64,000 bases of DNA from Herbidospora mongoliensis (GTDB lineage: Bacteria; Actinomycetota; Actinomycetes; Streptosporangiales; Streptosporangiaceae): the NCBI RefSeq assembly GCF_001570545.1, contig NZ_BBXD01000014.1, positions 319,508 through 383,507 of the forward strand, written 5' to 3'. The position numbers were made by a program, and so were the translations under genes. The notes beneath the pieces were generated by a model, which did no database searches, was not told where the DNA came from, and saw nothing but the letters and a program-made list of their open reading frames with translations. Below, one piece after another: positions 1 to 11,175 of the stretch (its first letter is position 1; each line of letters begins with the position of its first letter).

Positions 1-457
1 GTGTCGGGGTGGGGGTGGGGGTGGGGGAGACGGGGCCGCCGCAGGTCACGCCGTTCAGGGCGAACGACGTGGGCACCGGGTTGCTGCCGTTCCACGAGGC
101 GTTGAACCCGAAGTTGGTGTTGCCGCCGGACGGGATTGACCCGTTGTAGGACATGCTGGCGGCGGTCACCGACGAGCCCGACTGGGTGGGCGTGGCGTTC
201 CACATCTGACTGATCTGCTGGCCGGCCCCGAAGGTCCAGGTCAGCTGCCAGCCGCTGACCGCGTCACCCAGGTTGTTGATGGTGACGCTGGCGCCGAAAC
301 CGCCCGGCCAGTTCGACGAGATGGCGTAGTCGACGCGGCAGGCGACGGCGGCCTGGGCGGGCTGGGTGGTCAGCAGGCCGGCTCCGGCCAGCAGGACCGA
401 GACGGCCAGGATCACGCGGCCGCGGCGCGGTGATCGCGCTCGCCAGGGCAGACGCAT
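1..457 (-). CDS. Secreted CBM2-containing protein, N-terminal part (cut by window edge)
   Basis: The gene starts at an ATG at 457 with an AGGAG-type ribosome site and runs off the left edge. The first ~37 residues form a signal peptide (Arg-rich start, hydrophobic core, TQPAQA cleavage region). Residues ~38-140 are a family 2 carbohydrate-binding module (ACRVDYAISSNWPGGFGASV near its start, C-terminal SFALNGVTC), followed by a Thr-Pro linker. The catalytic domain lies outside the window, so the enzyme type is unknown; the neighbours suggest a plant cell-wall hydrolase. It starts only 26 bases after the GH10 stop and is probably cotranscribed with that gene. Confidence 0.85.
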   Translation of the reverse strand, partial: MRLPWRARSPRRGRVILAVSVLLAGAGLLTTQPAQAAVACRVDYAISSNWPGGFGASVTINNLGDAVSGWQLTWTFGAGQQISQMWNATPTQSGSSVTAASMSYNGSIPSGGNTNFGFNASWNGSNPVPTSFALNGVTCGGPVSPTPTPTPT

Positions 458-483
458 CTGAATTCTCCTCATCATGCCGCTCG

Positions 484-1929
<1,446 letters not shown>

Positions 1930-2100
1930 TCACGGAATAGCGGACAGACGGGGTCTCCCCGCACGATCGACGCCGCGTCCCGTGATCGGGGAACGCACAC
2001 CAGTAGGGCGTCACGGCCGTCCTCGCCACGCACCACACATGGCGGGAAGCCGTCTCGGGGACACAGTGTGAAAATCTTGTCGAAATATGTCAAGTCCTCA

Positions 2101-2113
2101 GTGAAAGTTTCAC
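2101..2113. promoter_or_regulatory. Candidate operator GTGAAAGTTTCAC upstream of the GH10 gene
   Basis: GTGAAAGTTTCAC is a perfect 6-base inverted repeat around one central base, ~190 bases upstream of the GH10 start and 38 bases beyond the GH30 stop. The GAAA-TTTC core resembles the element described upstream of Streptomyces xylanase genes. A regulatory role is inferred from position and symmetry only. Confidence 0.45.
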
Positions 2114-2151
2114 CCTGTTCACGAGGACGTCGAGCGGGACGCGGTGGTGGG

Positions 2152-3837
2152 TCACACCACCGTGCAAGGAATGCCGTTCAGGGTGAAGGCGGCCGGTTCG
2201 GCGGTGTTGCCGGTGTGGGTGGCCTGGAAGCCGATGTCGATGGTTGCTCCCGGGGCGAGCACGGCGTTGTGGCTGACGTTGCCGGCGCTCACCTGGCCGC
2301 TGGAGGGCGAATAGGCGGCGTTCCAGCCGGAGCTGATCGACTGGCCGGAGGGCAGGGTGAAGACCAGCGTCCAGCCGTTGATCGTCGAGGTTCCGGTGTT
2401 GGTGATGCTGATGTTGGCGGTGAAGCCGTTGTTCCAGGGGTTCATCGTGTACGCGACCCGGAACTGCCCCGTGCCGCTGGGCGACGGGGAGGGCGTCGGG
2501 GTGGGGGTGGGCGTCGGGGTCGGCGAGGGCGTGGGGCCCGTGCTGGTCACGAAGGTCGTCACGCTCCGGGCGGGGAGCGAGACCGTGAGCGAGCCGCCCG
2601 ACACGGCGACGGTCCCCTGGGGGGCGACGTTCCTGCTCGCGTCGGTCACCCAGTAGGCGGCGCTGGTCGCGCCGCCGCCGGACAGGGTGAACTGCTGGCT
2701 CACCGCGGAGGTGTTCTTGTTGACGGCGACGATGACGACCGTGTCCCCGTTCCGGTAGGCGGAGACGTAGACGTTCGACGCCGGGTTGGCCGTCGCGTCG
2801 ATTCGCACGTAGCCGGGGCGCACGAATCTGGCGTAGTGCGCCATCATGGCGCCGCGCTTGCTGATCTGGCCGTCTTCCCGCATCGGGCCGTAGCCGCGCC
2901 GGATGTACCACCAGACGTAGGTCTGGAATTCGGCGTCCACCATGGAGCGGTGGATGTGCTCTCCCACGTCCAGCGCCTGCGGCCACAGGTCGGCCGAGTC
3001 GCTGCTGTTGGGGTAGTACACCTCGGTCATCCAGAGCTCTTTGCCCGCGCCCCGCTGCTTGAAGAGGGGGTAGGGGAAGTTGGAGTAGGACGTGCCGTAG
3101 AGGTGCGCGCCGAGGATGTCGACGTTGGCGAGCGCCGTGGAGTCGTTGAGGATGGGGTCGGAGACGCTCTTCACGTACTGGAAGGACTCGGGCGCGATGA
3201 CCCGGGTGCTGATCGAGCCGGCGTTCTCCCGTAGAAATCGGAGCATCTCTGCGGAAGTCCACCAGGTCCAGTCGTGGGCGTAGTCGGGCTCGTTCTGCAC
3301 CGATATGGCGTAGAGGTTCACCCCGTTGTTGCGCATGTGGGTGGTGAAGTCGTTCAGGTGCTGGGCGTAGGCGGCGTAGGCGTTGTACCTGAGTCGTTTG
3401 GCGTTGGTCTGGGTGCCGCGGGTGAAGGTCTCGATCATGGAGGCGGGCGGGTTCCAGGGCGAGGCGAAGACGATCGCCCCGAGTGCGACCGCACGCTGGG
3501 CCGTGGCCAGATCACGGCTCCAGTCGGCCTGGTTCTCCGGCACCGGGATCCTGAGCACCGAGAACCCCAGGCGCCCTTCGCCGGTTCCGAACGCCGTCTC
3601 CCGCTGGGCGGCGGTCAGGTCGCCGATCCACGCCGCGTGCGCCATGCCGCCGAAGCCCCGGATCGTCTGCCGCTGCGCCGAGGGATTGATGACCGCCGTG
3701 GCGGCGGCGGCCTCCGAGGCGCCCACGACCGAGGCCGCGACCGTGATGACAGGAAGGGCCCCCATCGTCGTCAGGACGTTTCTCCGGCTCAGCAGTCCTC
3801 GTTCGCCCTTTCCGGGCTCATTCTGATCTTGCGTCAT
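2152..3837 (-). CDS. GH30 (subfamily 8-like) glucuronoxylanase with C-terminal CBM2
   Basis: This 561-residue secreted enzyme probably cleaves methylglucuronic-acid-substituted xylan. The ATG at 3837 is chosen because GAGGAGAAGGC precedes it; a longer frame starts at 3882. Residues ~17-47 look like a twin-arginine signal (SRRNVL). The TIM-barrel plus side beta domain has acid/base Glu183 (VQNEPDY) and nucleophile Glu272 (WMTEVYYP). The YIRRGYGPM loop closely matches Bacillus XynC, whose arginine there binds the glucuronate. A Pro-Thr/Ser linker and a CBM2 (~465-561) complete it. It sits upstream of the GH10 xylanase on the same strand, a natural functional partner. Confidence 0.93.
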   Translation of the reverse strand: MTQDQNEPGKGERGLLSRRNVLTTMGALPVITVAASVVGASEAAAATAVINPSAQRQTIRGFGGMAHAAWIGDLTAAQRETAFGTGEGRLGFSVLRIPVPENQADWSRDLATAQRAVALGAIVFASPWNPPASMIETFTRGTQTNAKRLRYNAYAAYAQHLNDFTTHMRNNGVNLYAISVQNEPDYAHDWTWWTSAEMLRFLRENAGSISTRVIAPESFQYVKSVSDPILNDSTALANVDILGAHLYGTSYSNFPYPLFKQRGAGKELWMTEVYYPNSSDSADLWPQALDVGEHIHRSMVDAEFQTYVWWYIRRGYGPMREDGQISKRGAMMAHYARFVRPGYVRIDATANPASNVYVSAYRNGDTVVIVAVNKNTSAVSQQFTLSGGGATSAAYWVTDASRNVAPQGTVAVSGGSLTVSLPARSVTTFVTSTGPTPSPTPTPTPTPTPSPSPSGTGQFRVAYTMNPWNNGFTANISITNTGTSTINGWTLVFTLPSGQSISSGWNAAYSPSSGQVSAGNVSHNAVLAPGATIDIGFQATHTGNTAEPAAFTLNGIPCTVV

Positions 3838-3881
3838 GCCTTCTCCTCGTCGCTGCCGCAGCAGGTCACCGTCCGTCGACA

Positions 3882-3895
3882 TGTTGGCGTTAACA
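3882..3895. promoter_or_regulatory. Candidate LacI-type operator TGTTGGCGTTAACA upstream of the GH30 gene
   Basis: The 14-base partial palindrome TGTTGGCGTTAACA has the central CG and flanking TGTT/AACA typical of LacI-family operators. It lies 45 bases upstream of the GH30 ATG. No LacI gene adjoins this cluster, so the regulator is unknown. Confidence 0.4.
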
Positions 3896-4123
3896 TTCAG
3901 GCCTCTGGAGCCGTTGCCGCGGAGGGGTGATGGTTCGGCCGAGTGTTGTCCGGCTCCCGCAGGGGGTCAACCACGAGGCGAACCTTGCGGGGGTGAACTT
4001 GGTTAAATTAAGTTGATCATTGAAAATTTCAGCACGACCTGCTGATTCAGCCCGGCCGCCGGGTGTCGCGAGTCGAACGGGGCGAGAGGCCCCCTATGCC
4101 TGGAGCCAGCCTTGAAACAGGCC

Positions 4124-7100
4124 CTATCCGTGATCCGCGTGCAGGCCCAGAACGCCGTTGTCACCGCTGCGGGGGAGTTCGGCGAGCAGGCCCTCGGCGC
4201 GTGCCGCGAAGAGGTGGGTTCCGCGTTCCCGCGAAAGGCCGAGCGCCCGATGGGCGGTGCGCACGGCGGAGGGGAGGTCGCCGCCCGCTCGGAACGCCTT
4301 GGCGCGGATGAGCAGGACCAGGCCCTCCGCGTATCGTTCGCCGTAGGTGTCGATGAACGTCTCGGCCTTGTCCAGCGCGGTCGTGGCTGCGGAGACGTCG
4401 CCGGCGCACAGCAGAACCTCGGCAAGAAGCGCGTACCAGGTGGCCAGGTTCGATCGGGGCGGGTCGACCAGGGTGGTCTGGATGATGCCCTCCATCTCAG
4501 CGGCCGACATCGTCGGATCACCGCCGGATATGGCGTTCGCCCAGTGCCGCGCGAGCCGCGGGTAGCTGCCGGAGAACTTGAAGGAGAAGTCCGGGTCGGC
4601 GTTGATCGTCTTTTCGGCCGCTCGCAGCGCCCAGGCGGAGTCGCCCGCGGCGGCTGCCGCGGTGACGGCGAAGGAGCCCCAGATGCTGAGGGCGTAAGGG
4701 TCCTCGCCTGCTTCGAACTCCACCACGTCGAACAACTGTCGGGCGGCGATCAGGTCGCCGTGCAGTGCGGTGTTCAGCGCGAGCATGACTGGTGTGGTCA
4801 TCTGCAGCCGGTGCCGCAGCGGCTCGGCGTCCTTCTCGGCGCGGAGGAGCGCATCGGAATGGCTGAGGTTGCGGTAGGCCTCGCCGACGTTGCCCGAACT
4901 CCACTGGTGGACGCCCCACGCGTGGTGGCCGGAGGCCTGCACGACGGGATCGGCGGAGCGGCGGCCGTGGTCCAGCAGGCGGCGGGCGAGGCGTCCGGCG
5001 GCGTCGAGCCGGATGCCCTGGGAGTGGGCCAGGAACCGGGAGAACAGCAACCCGGTCGCCTCCCGTTCCCGGCCCAGAGAGCGCGCGATCTGCTCAGCGC
5101 GGTCCAGATGGTCCATGGCGGCCCCGACGAACCCGGCGTGGATGCCCGCGACGGCGGTCAGCTCGGTCAGCGCGGTCAGCTCGACCTCGGGAAGCCCCGC
5201 GCCGCGCGCGATCCGGGTCGCGGCGTCCAGGTGCTTCTCCGCGGTCTCGTAGGCGGATCGCCGGGCGGCGATGCGGGCCGCGACGATGAGGGATCGCGCC
5301 GTCTGCTCGGGTTCGGCGAGCGGACCCGCCGAGCACAGGTGGTGGGCGAGCGCCTCACCGTGACGCTCCGCCGATTCCCGGGTCTGGCCGAGCGCGGCCG
5401 CGATGCGCAGGTGGAAGTGGCTCGCGTTCGATCGGGTCATCGAGCGGGCCACCGACTCACGGACGAGATCGTGCACGAACCGCCACTCACCCGAAAAGCC
5501 GGAGGTCACCTCGACCAGACCGAGCGCCTCCAGAGATTCCAGACGCGTGAGGCACTGCGACACGTCGAGATCGGCTGCCTTGGCCAACAGGAGGGCGTCG
5601 ATGTCGCGGCCCATCAGCGCCGCGATCTCGATCAATCGCCGGTCCCCGTCGTCGAGCCTGCTCGTCCGGTCGCGGACGATGTCACGAACCGTGGAAGGAA
5701 CGGCGGTCTGGGCTGCCGCCTGGTCGGACAGGTGGTCTTCTTCGGCCAGGAATCTCGCGAGCTCACGTACGAACAGGGGGTTGCCTTCGGTGCGGGCCTG
5801 GATGTTCCGCGCGACACCCGCACTCGGCGGTTGCCCGGTCTCCTGGTGGATCAACGTGGCGACCTCAGAAGGCCCGAGGGGTCCGAGAGCGATGCGCCGG
5901 TGGCCGTCTTGGCGCGCGACCGCCGCCAGCATGCTCCGCACGTGTGGATTGGGCGTCGGCGCGTGGTCGCGCAGGGTGCCCATCAGCACGCTCCCGTCCG
6001 GGAGAGACTCGGCCAGCCGCGCGAACAGCTGAAGTGAGGCCTGGTCGGCCCAGTGCAGGTCGTCCACGACGACGACCAGGGGCCGGCGTGCGGCGGCCGC
6101 GCCGAACAGCGCGACGACGTTGCCGTACAACCGGAACTGCGCTCCGGCGTCCGGCCGCGCCTGGGCTTCGGCGTCGCGTGCGGGCTGCTGGAGCAGGTCG
6201 TCGAGTTCGGCGGTCCACCGCGCCCGCTCGTCTTCCGGCAGCGCCGCGATCAGGGCTTCGACGATCTGGATCCAGGGCCACATCGACGGAGCGCCTTCGC
6301 CGTCGTGGCATCGACCCCAGAAGGTGAAGGCGCCGTTCGCGGTGACCTCGGCGAGCAGCCGGCTCTTGCCCACTCCCGGCGGACCCTCGACCAGCACGAT
6401 CCGCGCCCGGCCGAAGGCGGCCGACTCGACGGCGTCGCGCAGGAGGGCGAGCTCCTCTTGCCGGCCCACGAGACGATCGGACCGGTTACTCAGGGACTGC
6501 GCACCGGACACGACCCCCGGGAGAGAACCCGCGACGCGGGATGTGGAGACGGCCTCGGCCTGCCGAAGAACGTGCCGGTGCGCCTCGCGAAGCGCCGGGC
6601 CGGGATCGATGCCCAGGTCGTCGGCCAGCCGCGCCCGCACCGTGTCGAACACCGACAGGGCCTCCGCCTGCTGTCCCGCCGCAGCCAGCGTGGTCATCAG
6701 CGTCGCCTGCACGGTCTCGTCGATGGGCGCGATCCACGCGGCAAGCCGCAACGGTTGCAGGATGCGCTTGGCATGACCGCGCGGCACGATCACCCGAGCC
6801 GCCTCCACACAGGCGTCGAGCAGCTCCCGGTTGACCGAGGCGAACAGCGGACCGGCCGAGGCGCTGAGAGCCAGCCCGTCACCCGCGGACCCCCGCCACA
6901 ACGACAGAGCCGCGTCGTAGGCATCGACTCCCTCCTCGAACCGCTGATCGTCCAGCGCGGCGCGGGCGAGAGCGAGGAGCCGGCGAGACTCCGTCAGGTC
7001 GAGTGCCACGAGGCTGTCGTCGAACTGGTAGCCGCTGCCGCGGCGATGGAGATAGGAGCCGGGCGCCCGGGCGGGCAGATCCGGTTCGAGCAGCCGCCGC

Positions 7101-7366
7101 AACGCCCCGACATATTTGTGGACGATGTTCAACGCCGACATCGGCATGCTCTCGTCCCAGACGAGATCGATGAGCTCAGAAGCGCTGACCGGCCGTCCTG
7201 GGGACATCAGCAACAGGGCCAGCAGGTAGGTCTGCTGCCGCGGTCCGGTGTCGACCTCCACGCCGTCACGCCACACCCGCAACGGACCGAGGACCTGGAC
7301 GGTCAGCGAACCGGCGAGCATCGGTTCGCTCCCGGCGCTTCGTCGGGTGGGGGAGACGTCGGCCAT
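4124..7366 (-). CDS. Large SARP/AfsR-type regulator: winged helix, BTAD, ATPase, TPR
   Basis: This is a 1080-residue cytoplasmic regulator. The ATG at 7366 is chosen for the GAGGAAGG ribosome site; the frame stays open to 7450. A winged-helix DNA-binding domain (~21-115) is followed by a bacterial transcriptional activation domain (~120-260), then an AAA/STAND ATPase with Walker A GPPGVGKS (328-335) and a Walker B ending VVVVDDLHWAD, then a long C-terminal tetratricopeptide-like helical region. Proteins of this type activate secondary metabolism or development, but no biosynthetic cluster adjoins it. Its paralogue lies immediately upstream in the same direction. Confidence 0.9.
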   Translation of the reverse strand: MADVSPTRRSAGSEPMLAGSLTVQVLGPLRVWRDGVEVDTGPRQQTYLLALLLMSPGRPVSASELIDLVWDESMPMSALNIVHKYVGALRRLLEPDLPARAPGSYLHRRGSGYQFDDSLVALDLTESRRLLALARAALDDQRFEEGVDAYDAALSLWRGSAGDGLALSASAGPLFASVNRELLDACVEAARVIVPRGHAKRILQPLRLAAWIAPIDETVQATLMTTLAAAGQQAEALSVFDTVRARLADDLGIDPGPALREAHRHVLRQAEAVSTSRVAGSLPGVVSGAQSLSNRSDRLVGRQEELALLRDAVESAAFGRARIVLVEGPPGVGKSRLLAEVTANGAFTFWGRCHDGEGAPSMWPWIQIVEALIAALPEDERARWTAELDDLLQQPARDAEAQARPDAGAQFRLYGNVVALFGAAAARRPLVVVVDDLHWADQASLQLFARLAESLPDGSVLMGTLRDHAPTPNPHVRSMLAAVARQDGHRRIALGPLGPSEVATLIHQETGQPPSAGVARNIQARTEGNPLFVRELARFLAEEDHLSDQAAAQTAVPSTVRDIVRDRTSRLDDGDRRLIEIAALMGRDIDALLLAKAADLDVSQCLTRLESLEALGLVEVTSGFSGEWRFVHDLVRESVARSMTRSNASHFHLRIAAALGQTRESAERHGEALAHHLCSAGPLAEPEQTARSLIVAARIAARRSAYETAEKHLDAATRIARGAGLPEVELTALTELTAVAGIHAGFVGAAMDHLDRAEQIARSLGREREATGLLFSRFLAHSQGIRLDAAGRLARRLLDHGRRSADPVVQASGHHAWGVHQWSSGNVGEAYRNLSHSDALLRAEKDAEPLRHRLQMTTPVMLALNTALHGDLIAARQLFDVVEFEAGEDPYALSIWGSFAVTAAAAAGDSAWALRAAEKTINADPDFSFKFSGSYPRLARHWANAISGGDPTMSAAEMEGIIQTTLVDPPRSNLATWYALLAEVLLCAGDVSAATTALDKAETFIDTYGERYAEGLVLLIRAKAFRAGGDLPSAVRTAHRALGLSRERGTHLFAARAEGLLAELPRSGDNGVLGLHADHG

Positions 7367-7501
7367 CGAGCCCTTCCTCGAAGTGGGTGGATGTTGCCAT
7401 TCAACTCTGCGCGTCAGACCTGCTTCGAATGTCGTGTCTCGCCGCACCACCAGTCAGCCTTCATGAGGGACAAAATAGGCTAAATAGCGTCATGTGATCG
7501 A

Positions 7502-10342
7502 CTACCCGGGAAGACAGTCAGCGGAGTCGCTGGTTTCCTGGTCCAGCTCGGCGATCAGCTGTTCGGCACGGTGGGCGAACAGGTTCGCCTCACGTTCGAG
7601 GGCCAGCGTCCGGGTCCGTTCCGCGGCGGCCCGCACGTCGGCGAGGGGTGCGCCCTGCGCCCGCAGGAGCCGCGCCCGCAGCAGAAGCAGCAGGCCCTCG
7701 CCGTCGCGCTCCCCATAGGTGTCGAGCACCACGCGGGCCTGGTCGAGGGCTTGCGCGGCCTCGTCGAGCCGGTCGGCCGCCAGCCACATCTCACCGAGCA
7801 GCCCGCACCAGGTGCCCAGTACCGAGCGCGGCGGGTCGGACAGGGTGGCGTCGATGATCAGCTGTGCCTCCTCGGCGGCCCCGGCCGGGTCGTGGCTGGC
7901 CATCGCCCGCGCCCAGCATCGCGCCAGCCGCTGGTAGCTGCCGAAGAATCCGAAGGAGAACTGGGGGTCCAGCGCGATTCCGCGTTCGGCCGCGCCCAGC
8001 GCCCATTCCGGGTCGCCCGCCTGCGCCGCCAGGGTGACCGCGAAGGCGGACCAGACGGTGACCGCGTAGCGGTCGTCGCCGGCGGCTGTTTCCAGCCGGT
8101 CGAACATCGCGCGGGCGTGGACGACGTCACCGCGAAGCCCGGTCATCAGCGCGAGCATCAGGGGCGAGAGGCTCTGCAGGTCGTGCCGGAGTGGATCGTC
8201 GTCGCGGCGCACCAGGTCGTCTCGCATGGTCGAGGTCGACCGGATGAGGTAGCGGTAGGCCTGCCCGATGTCGCCGACGGCCCACTGGTGGATGCCCCAG
8301 GCGTGCAGGCCGTAGGCGCGCACGATCGGGTCGGCGGACGCCTCGCCCTGGACGAGCAGCCGTCGCGCCAACGGGCCCGACCGGTCGAGCCGGAGCCCTT
8401 GGCCGTGTGAGGCCCAGCGGGAGAACAGGAAGTCGGTGGCCTGTCGTTCGTGGCCGAGGTCACGGGCGAGGTTCTCGGCGCGTTCGAGCACCTCCGGCGC
8501 CGAGCCGACGTACCCGGCCCGCATTCCGTCGACCGCGGTGAGCATCGCCAGGGCGGTCAGCTCCCGTTCGGCCAGACCCGCCGTCCGGGCGATCTGGGCC
8601 GCCGAGCGCAGCTGCCGGGAGGCGGCGTCGAGCGCGGACTTGTTGCCCGCGGAGCGGCCCGCGCGGACCAGCGCGTCCACCGTCCGGGCGGGATCGGCCA
8701 GGGGACCGGCGGCCCGCAGGTGATGGGCCAGCCGTTCGGCCGTGGAGTCGTCGTCCGGGGACGTGCGCTCCAGCGCGTCGGCCACCCGCAGGTGCAGCCG
8801 GGTCAGCCGCCGCTGCGGCGTGAGGTCGGCGACCGACTCGCGGACCAGGTCATGCGAGAAACGGACCGCGCAGGGGTGACCGGGCAGGGGTTCGAGCAGG
8901 CCGAGCTCCTCCAGCGGTTCGAGACCCTCGATGCATTGCGGCATCTCCAGCCTCACGGCCTTCGCCAGCAGCACGAGGTCGATGTCGCGGCCGATGAGCG
9001 CGGCGACCTGCAGCAGGCCGAGAGCGTCACCGGCGAGGTCGGCGATCCGACCCCGGACGACGTCGCGAACCGAGGACGGCACCCCGTCCCCGAGCACACC
9101 GTTCGCGGCCACCAGCCGGGACAGTTCCCGGACGAAGAACACGTTCCCAGCGGTACGGGCGTGAATGGCCCTGACCACATCAGCATCGGGATCACGGCCG
9201 CTCTCCCGGCGTATCAGCTCAGCCACATCGTCCACACCGAACGGTCTCAGCCCGATCCTGCGATGGACGGCCGACCGGCTCGCCGAAGCCAGCGTCGTGG
9301 CCAGCTCCGAGCCGGGCGCCGGCGCGCGGTCACGCAGCGCGCCGACGACCACGGTGCCGCCCGGCAGCCGCTCGGTCAGATGCCTGAACAGCTCCAGCGA
9401 GGCGACGTCAGCCCATTGGAGGTCATCGACGACGAGCACCACCGGCCGCCCCGCCGCGACCCGCCCGATCAGGGCGACCGCCTGCTCGAACAGCCGGAAC
9501 CGGGTCCCGCTGTCGGCCACTCCGGCCACTCCGGGGTCGGGTTCCACGAGACGGCCCAGTTCACCGGCCCGCCAGCCGGCCCGCGCCGCGGCAGGGAGAC
9601 TCTCCAGGGCCGCACTGATCACCTGCAGCCAGGGCCACATCGACGGCGCGCCGTCCCCCTGCAGGCAGTGACCCCACAGGACCAGGGCACCCCGCTGCTC
9701 CGCCTCGGCGCAGGCCTCCACGAGCAGCCGCGTCTTGCCCACCCCCGGCTCGCCCTCCACGACGACCACCCCGGCGCCCGCCGCGAGCACCCGGCGCAGC
9801 ACCGCGAGTTCCCGGTCGCGCCCCACCAGCGGGACCGGCCCGGGCCGGAGACGAACCTCCCGCTCGGGTACGGTCGCCAGCACCTCGCGGCGCGCGGCCA
9901 GCAACGCCGGTCCGGGATCGGCGCCGATCTCGTCGGCCAGACGGGCCCGGACCGTCCGGAACAGCGCGAGGGCCTCCGCCCGCTGCCCGGCGGCGGCCAG
10001 CGCGGACATGAGACTCGCCTGGACGTGTTCATCCAACGGCGCCATCCGGGCGGCCAGGTGCAGCGGAGGAAGCAGCTGCGCGACCCGGCCCTGCCGCACC
10101 GCGAGCCGCGTCGCGGCCACGCAGGCGCCGATGAACTCGTGGTCCAGCGCGGTGAACACGGAGACGGCACCGGACCCGGCGGCCGCCTCGTCACCAGCGG
10201 ACCCCTGCCAGCTCGCCAGCGCCTCCACGTACCGTTCAAGCGCCACGTCAGGTCGCTGCTCCATGCGCGCCGCCCGAATCAGATCCCGGAACGTCACAAC
10301 ATCAAGAATCCCAGGATCAGCCATAAAGAGATAGCCGTTCAC
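7502..10342 (-). CDS. SARP-type ATPase/TPR regulator lacking its DNA-binding domain
   Basis: The sequence begins at the point matching the last strand of the winged helix (GYLF-ADP-LDVVTF) of the paralogue at 4124-7366. The BTAD (from ~15), ATPase (Walker A GEPGVGKT, Walker B VLVVDDLQWAD) and TPR region are intact. The whole winged helix is missing, replaced 31 bases upstream by the stop of an unrelated ATPase gene. The start is uncertain: GTG 10342 and ATG 10324 both lack a good ribosome site. It is either a 5'-truncated pseudogene or a protein still made that can no longer bind DNA by itself. The long intact frame (~946 codons) suggests a recent loss. Confidence 0.75.
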   Translation of the reverse strand: MNGYLFMADPGILDVVTFRDLIRAARMEQRPDVALERYVEALASWQGSAGDEAAAGSGAVSVFTALDHEFIGACVAATRLAVRQGRVAQLLPPLHLAARMAPLDEHVQASLMSALAAAGQRAEALALFRTVRARLADEIGADPGPALLAARREVLATVPEREVRLRPGPVPLVGRDRELAVLRRVLAAGAGVVVVEGEPGVGKTRLLVEACAEAEQRGALVLWGHCLQGDGAPSMWPWLQVISAALESLPAAARAGWRAGELGRLVEPDPGVAGVADSGTRFRLFEQAVALIGRVAAGRPVVLVVDDLQWADVASLELFRHLTERLPGGTVVVGALRDRAPAPGSELATTLASASRSAVHRRIGLRPFGVDDVAELIRRESGRDPDADVVRAIHARTAGNVFFVRELSRLVAANGVLGDGVPSSVRDVVRGRIADLAGDALGLLQVAALIGRDIDLVLLAKAVRLEMPQCIEGLEPLEELGLLEPLPGHPCAVRFSHDLVRESVADLTPQRRLTRLHLRVADALERTSPDDDSTAERLAHHLRAAGPLADPARTVDALVRAGRSAGNKSALDAASRQLRSAAQIARTAGLAERELTALAMLTAVDGMRAGYVGSAPEVLERAENLARDLGHERQATDFLFSRWASHGQGLRLDRSGPLARRLLVQGEASADPIVRAYGLHAWGIHQWAVGDIGQAYRYLIRSTSTMRDDLVRRDDDPLRHDLQSLSPLMLALMTGLRGDVVHARAMFDRLETAAGDDRYAVTVWSAFAVTLAAQAGDPEWALGAAERGIALDPQFSFGFFGSYQRLARCWARAMASHDPAGAAEEAQLIIDATLSDPPRSVLGTWCGLLGEMWLAADRLDEAAQALDQARVVLDTYGERDGEGLLLLLRARLLRAQGAPLADVRAAAERTRTLALEREANLFAHRAEQLIAELDQETSDSADCLPG

Positions 10343-10377
10343 CTGCCGCCGAAGGCGGGAGCCCCGTCCCGGCCGGG

Positions 10378-11115
10378 TCAGCTCTCCCGATCGACGATGT
10401 GACGCATGTAGAGATCCGGCCTGGACAGGAATCGGCGCCAGTCGTCGACCAGGGGAAGATCCGCCCACTCGCTGACCTGCGCGCCGTGGTCGCCCAACTC
10501 GATGATCTGGGCGCCCGGCAGGCTCGTGAGGATCGGTGAGTGGGTGGCGCAGATGATCTGGCCGCCCTCACCCGCGACGCGGTGCATCAGCCCGGCGAGG
10601 CGCAGGCAGGAGTTGAAGGAGAGGGCGGCCTCCGGTTCGTCCAGGAGATAGAGCCCCGGTCCGTCGACCATGTAGTCGAGGACGGTGAAGAAGCCCTCGC
10701 CGTGGGACTGCGTGGTGAGGTCGTCCTCCCAGAAGCCCTTCCCCGCCTTGTCGGCGACGCCCCGGGCGAGATCGAAGAGCGTTTCGGCACGGAGGAAGAA
10801 CGCGCGCCGTTTCAAGCGGGGGCCGTGGAGCAGGCGTCCGCCGGTGATGGTGAGTTCGGCGTCCAGCACCTCGCCGAGCGGGGTGGCGGGGCCGGTGCTG
10901 GCGTATTTCGTGCCAGCCTTGCCGCCTTCGGAGTTGATCCCGCCCACGTCCGCGATCGCCTCCATGATCGTCGACTTGCCTGATCCGTTCTCGCCGACGA
11001 GGAACGTCACGGGGGCGGTCAGCGGCAGACCGTGGTCGGCGAGATGGCGCACGGCGGGCAGGGCGGCGCACCAGGAGTCGGGGAGCCGGCGGGCGCTCAA
11101 GCGGGTGATCAGCAC
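10378..11115 (-). CDS. RecF/ABC-like predicted ATPase
   Basis: This 245-residue protein is chosen to start at the GTG at 11115 (GGAAGG upstream). Walker A is GENGSGKST (near residue 40), the signature region lies before the C-terminal half, and Walker B is GLYLLDEPEAALS. A switch histidine is present in ICATHSPI. This is the small family of stand-alone predicted ATPases of the ABC/SMC type, cytoplasmic with no membrane segment; its substrate is unknown. The 3' end runs directly into the truncated SARP gene, so its current position probably results from a rearrangement. Confidence 0.85.
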   Translation of the reverse strand: MLITRLSARRLPDSWCAALPAVRHLADHGLPLTAPVTFLVGENGSGKSTIMEAIADVGGINSEGGKAGTKYASTGPATPLGEVLDAELTITGGRLLHGPRLKRRAFFLRAETLFDLARGVADKAGKGFWEDDLTTQSHGEGFFTVLDYMVDGPGLYLLDEPEAALSFNSCLRLAGLMHRVAGEGGQIICATHSPILTSLPGAQIIELGDHGAQVSEWADLPLVDDWRRFLSRPDLYMRHIVDRES

Positions 11116-11175
11116 TGACGGACACCTTCCGGCGGTTTGTCGGTGGAGAGATCCATTGTCCCGGCCATCAGCCCG

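Noticed and set aside
4124-10342. SARP-type regulators as markers of an adjacent antibiotic gene cluster
   Set aside because: No biosynthetic genes lie beside them; the only secondary-metabolism genes seen are the terpene pair 50 kb away.
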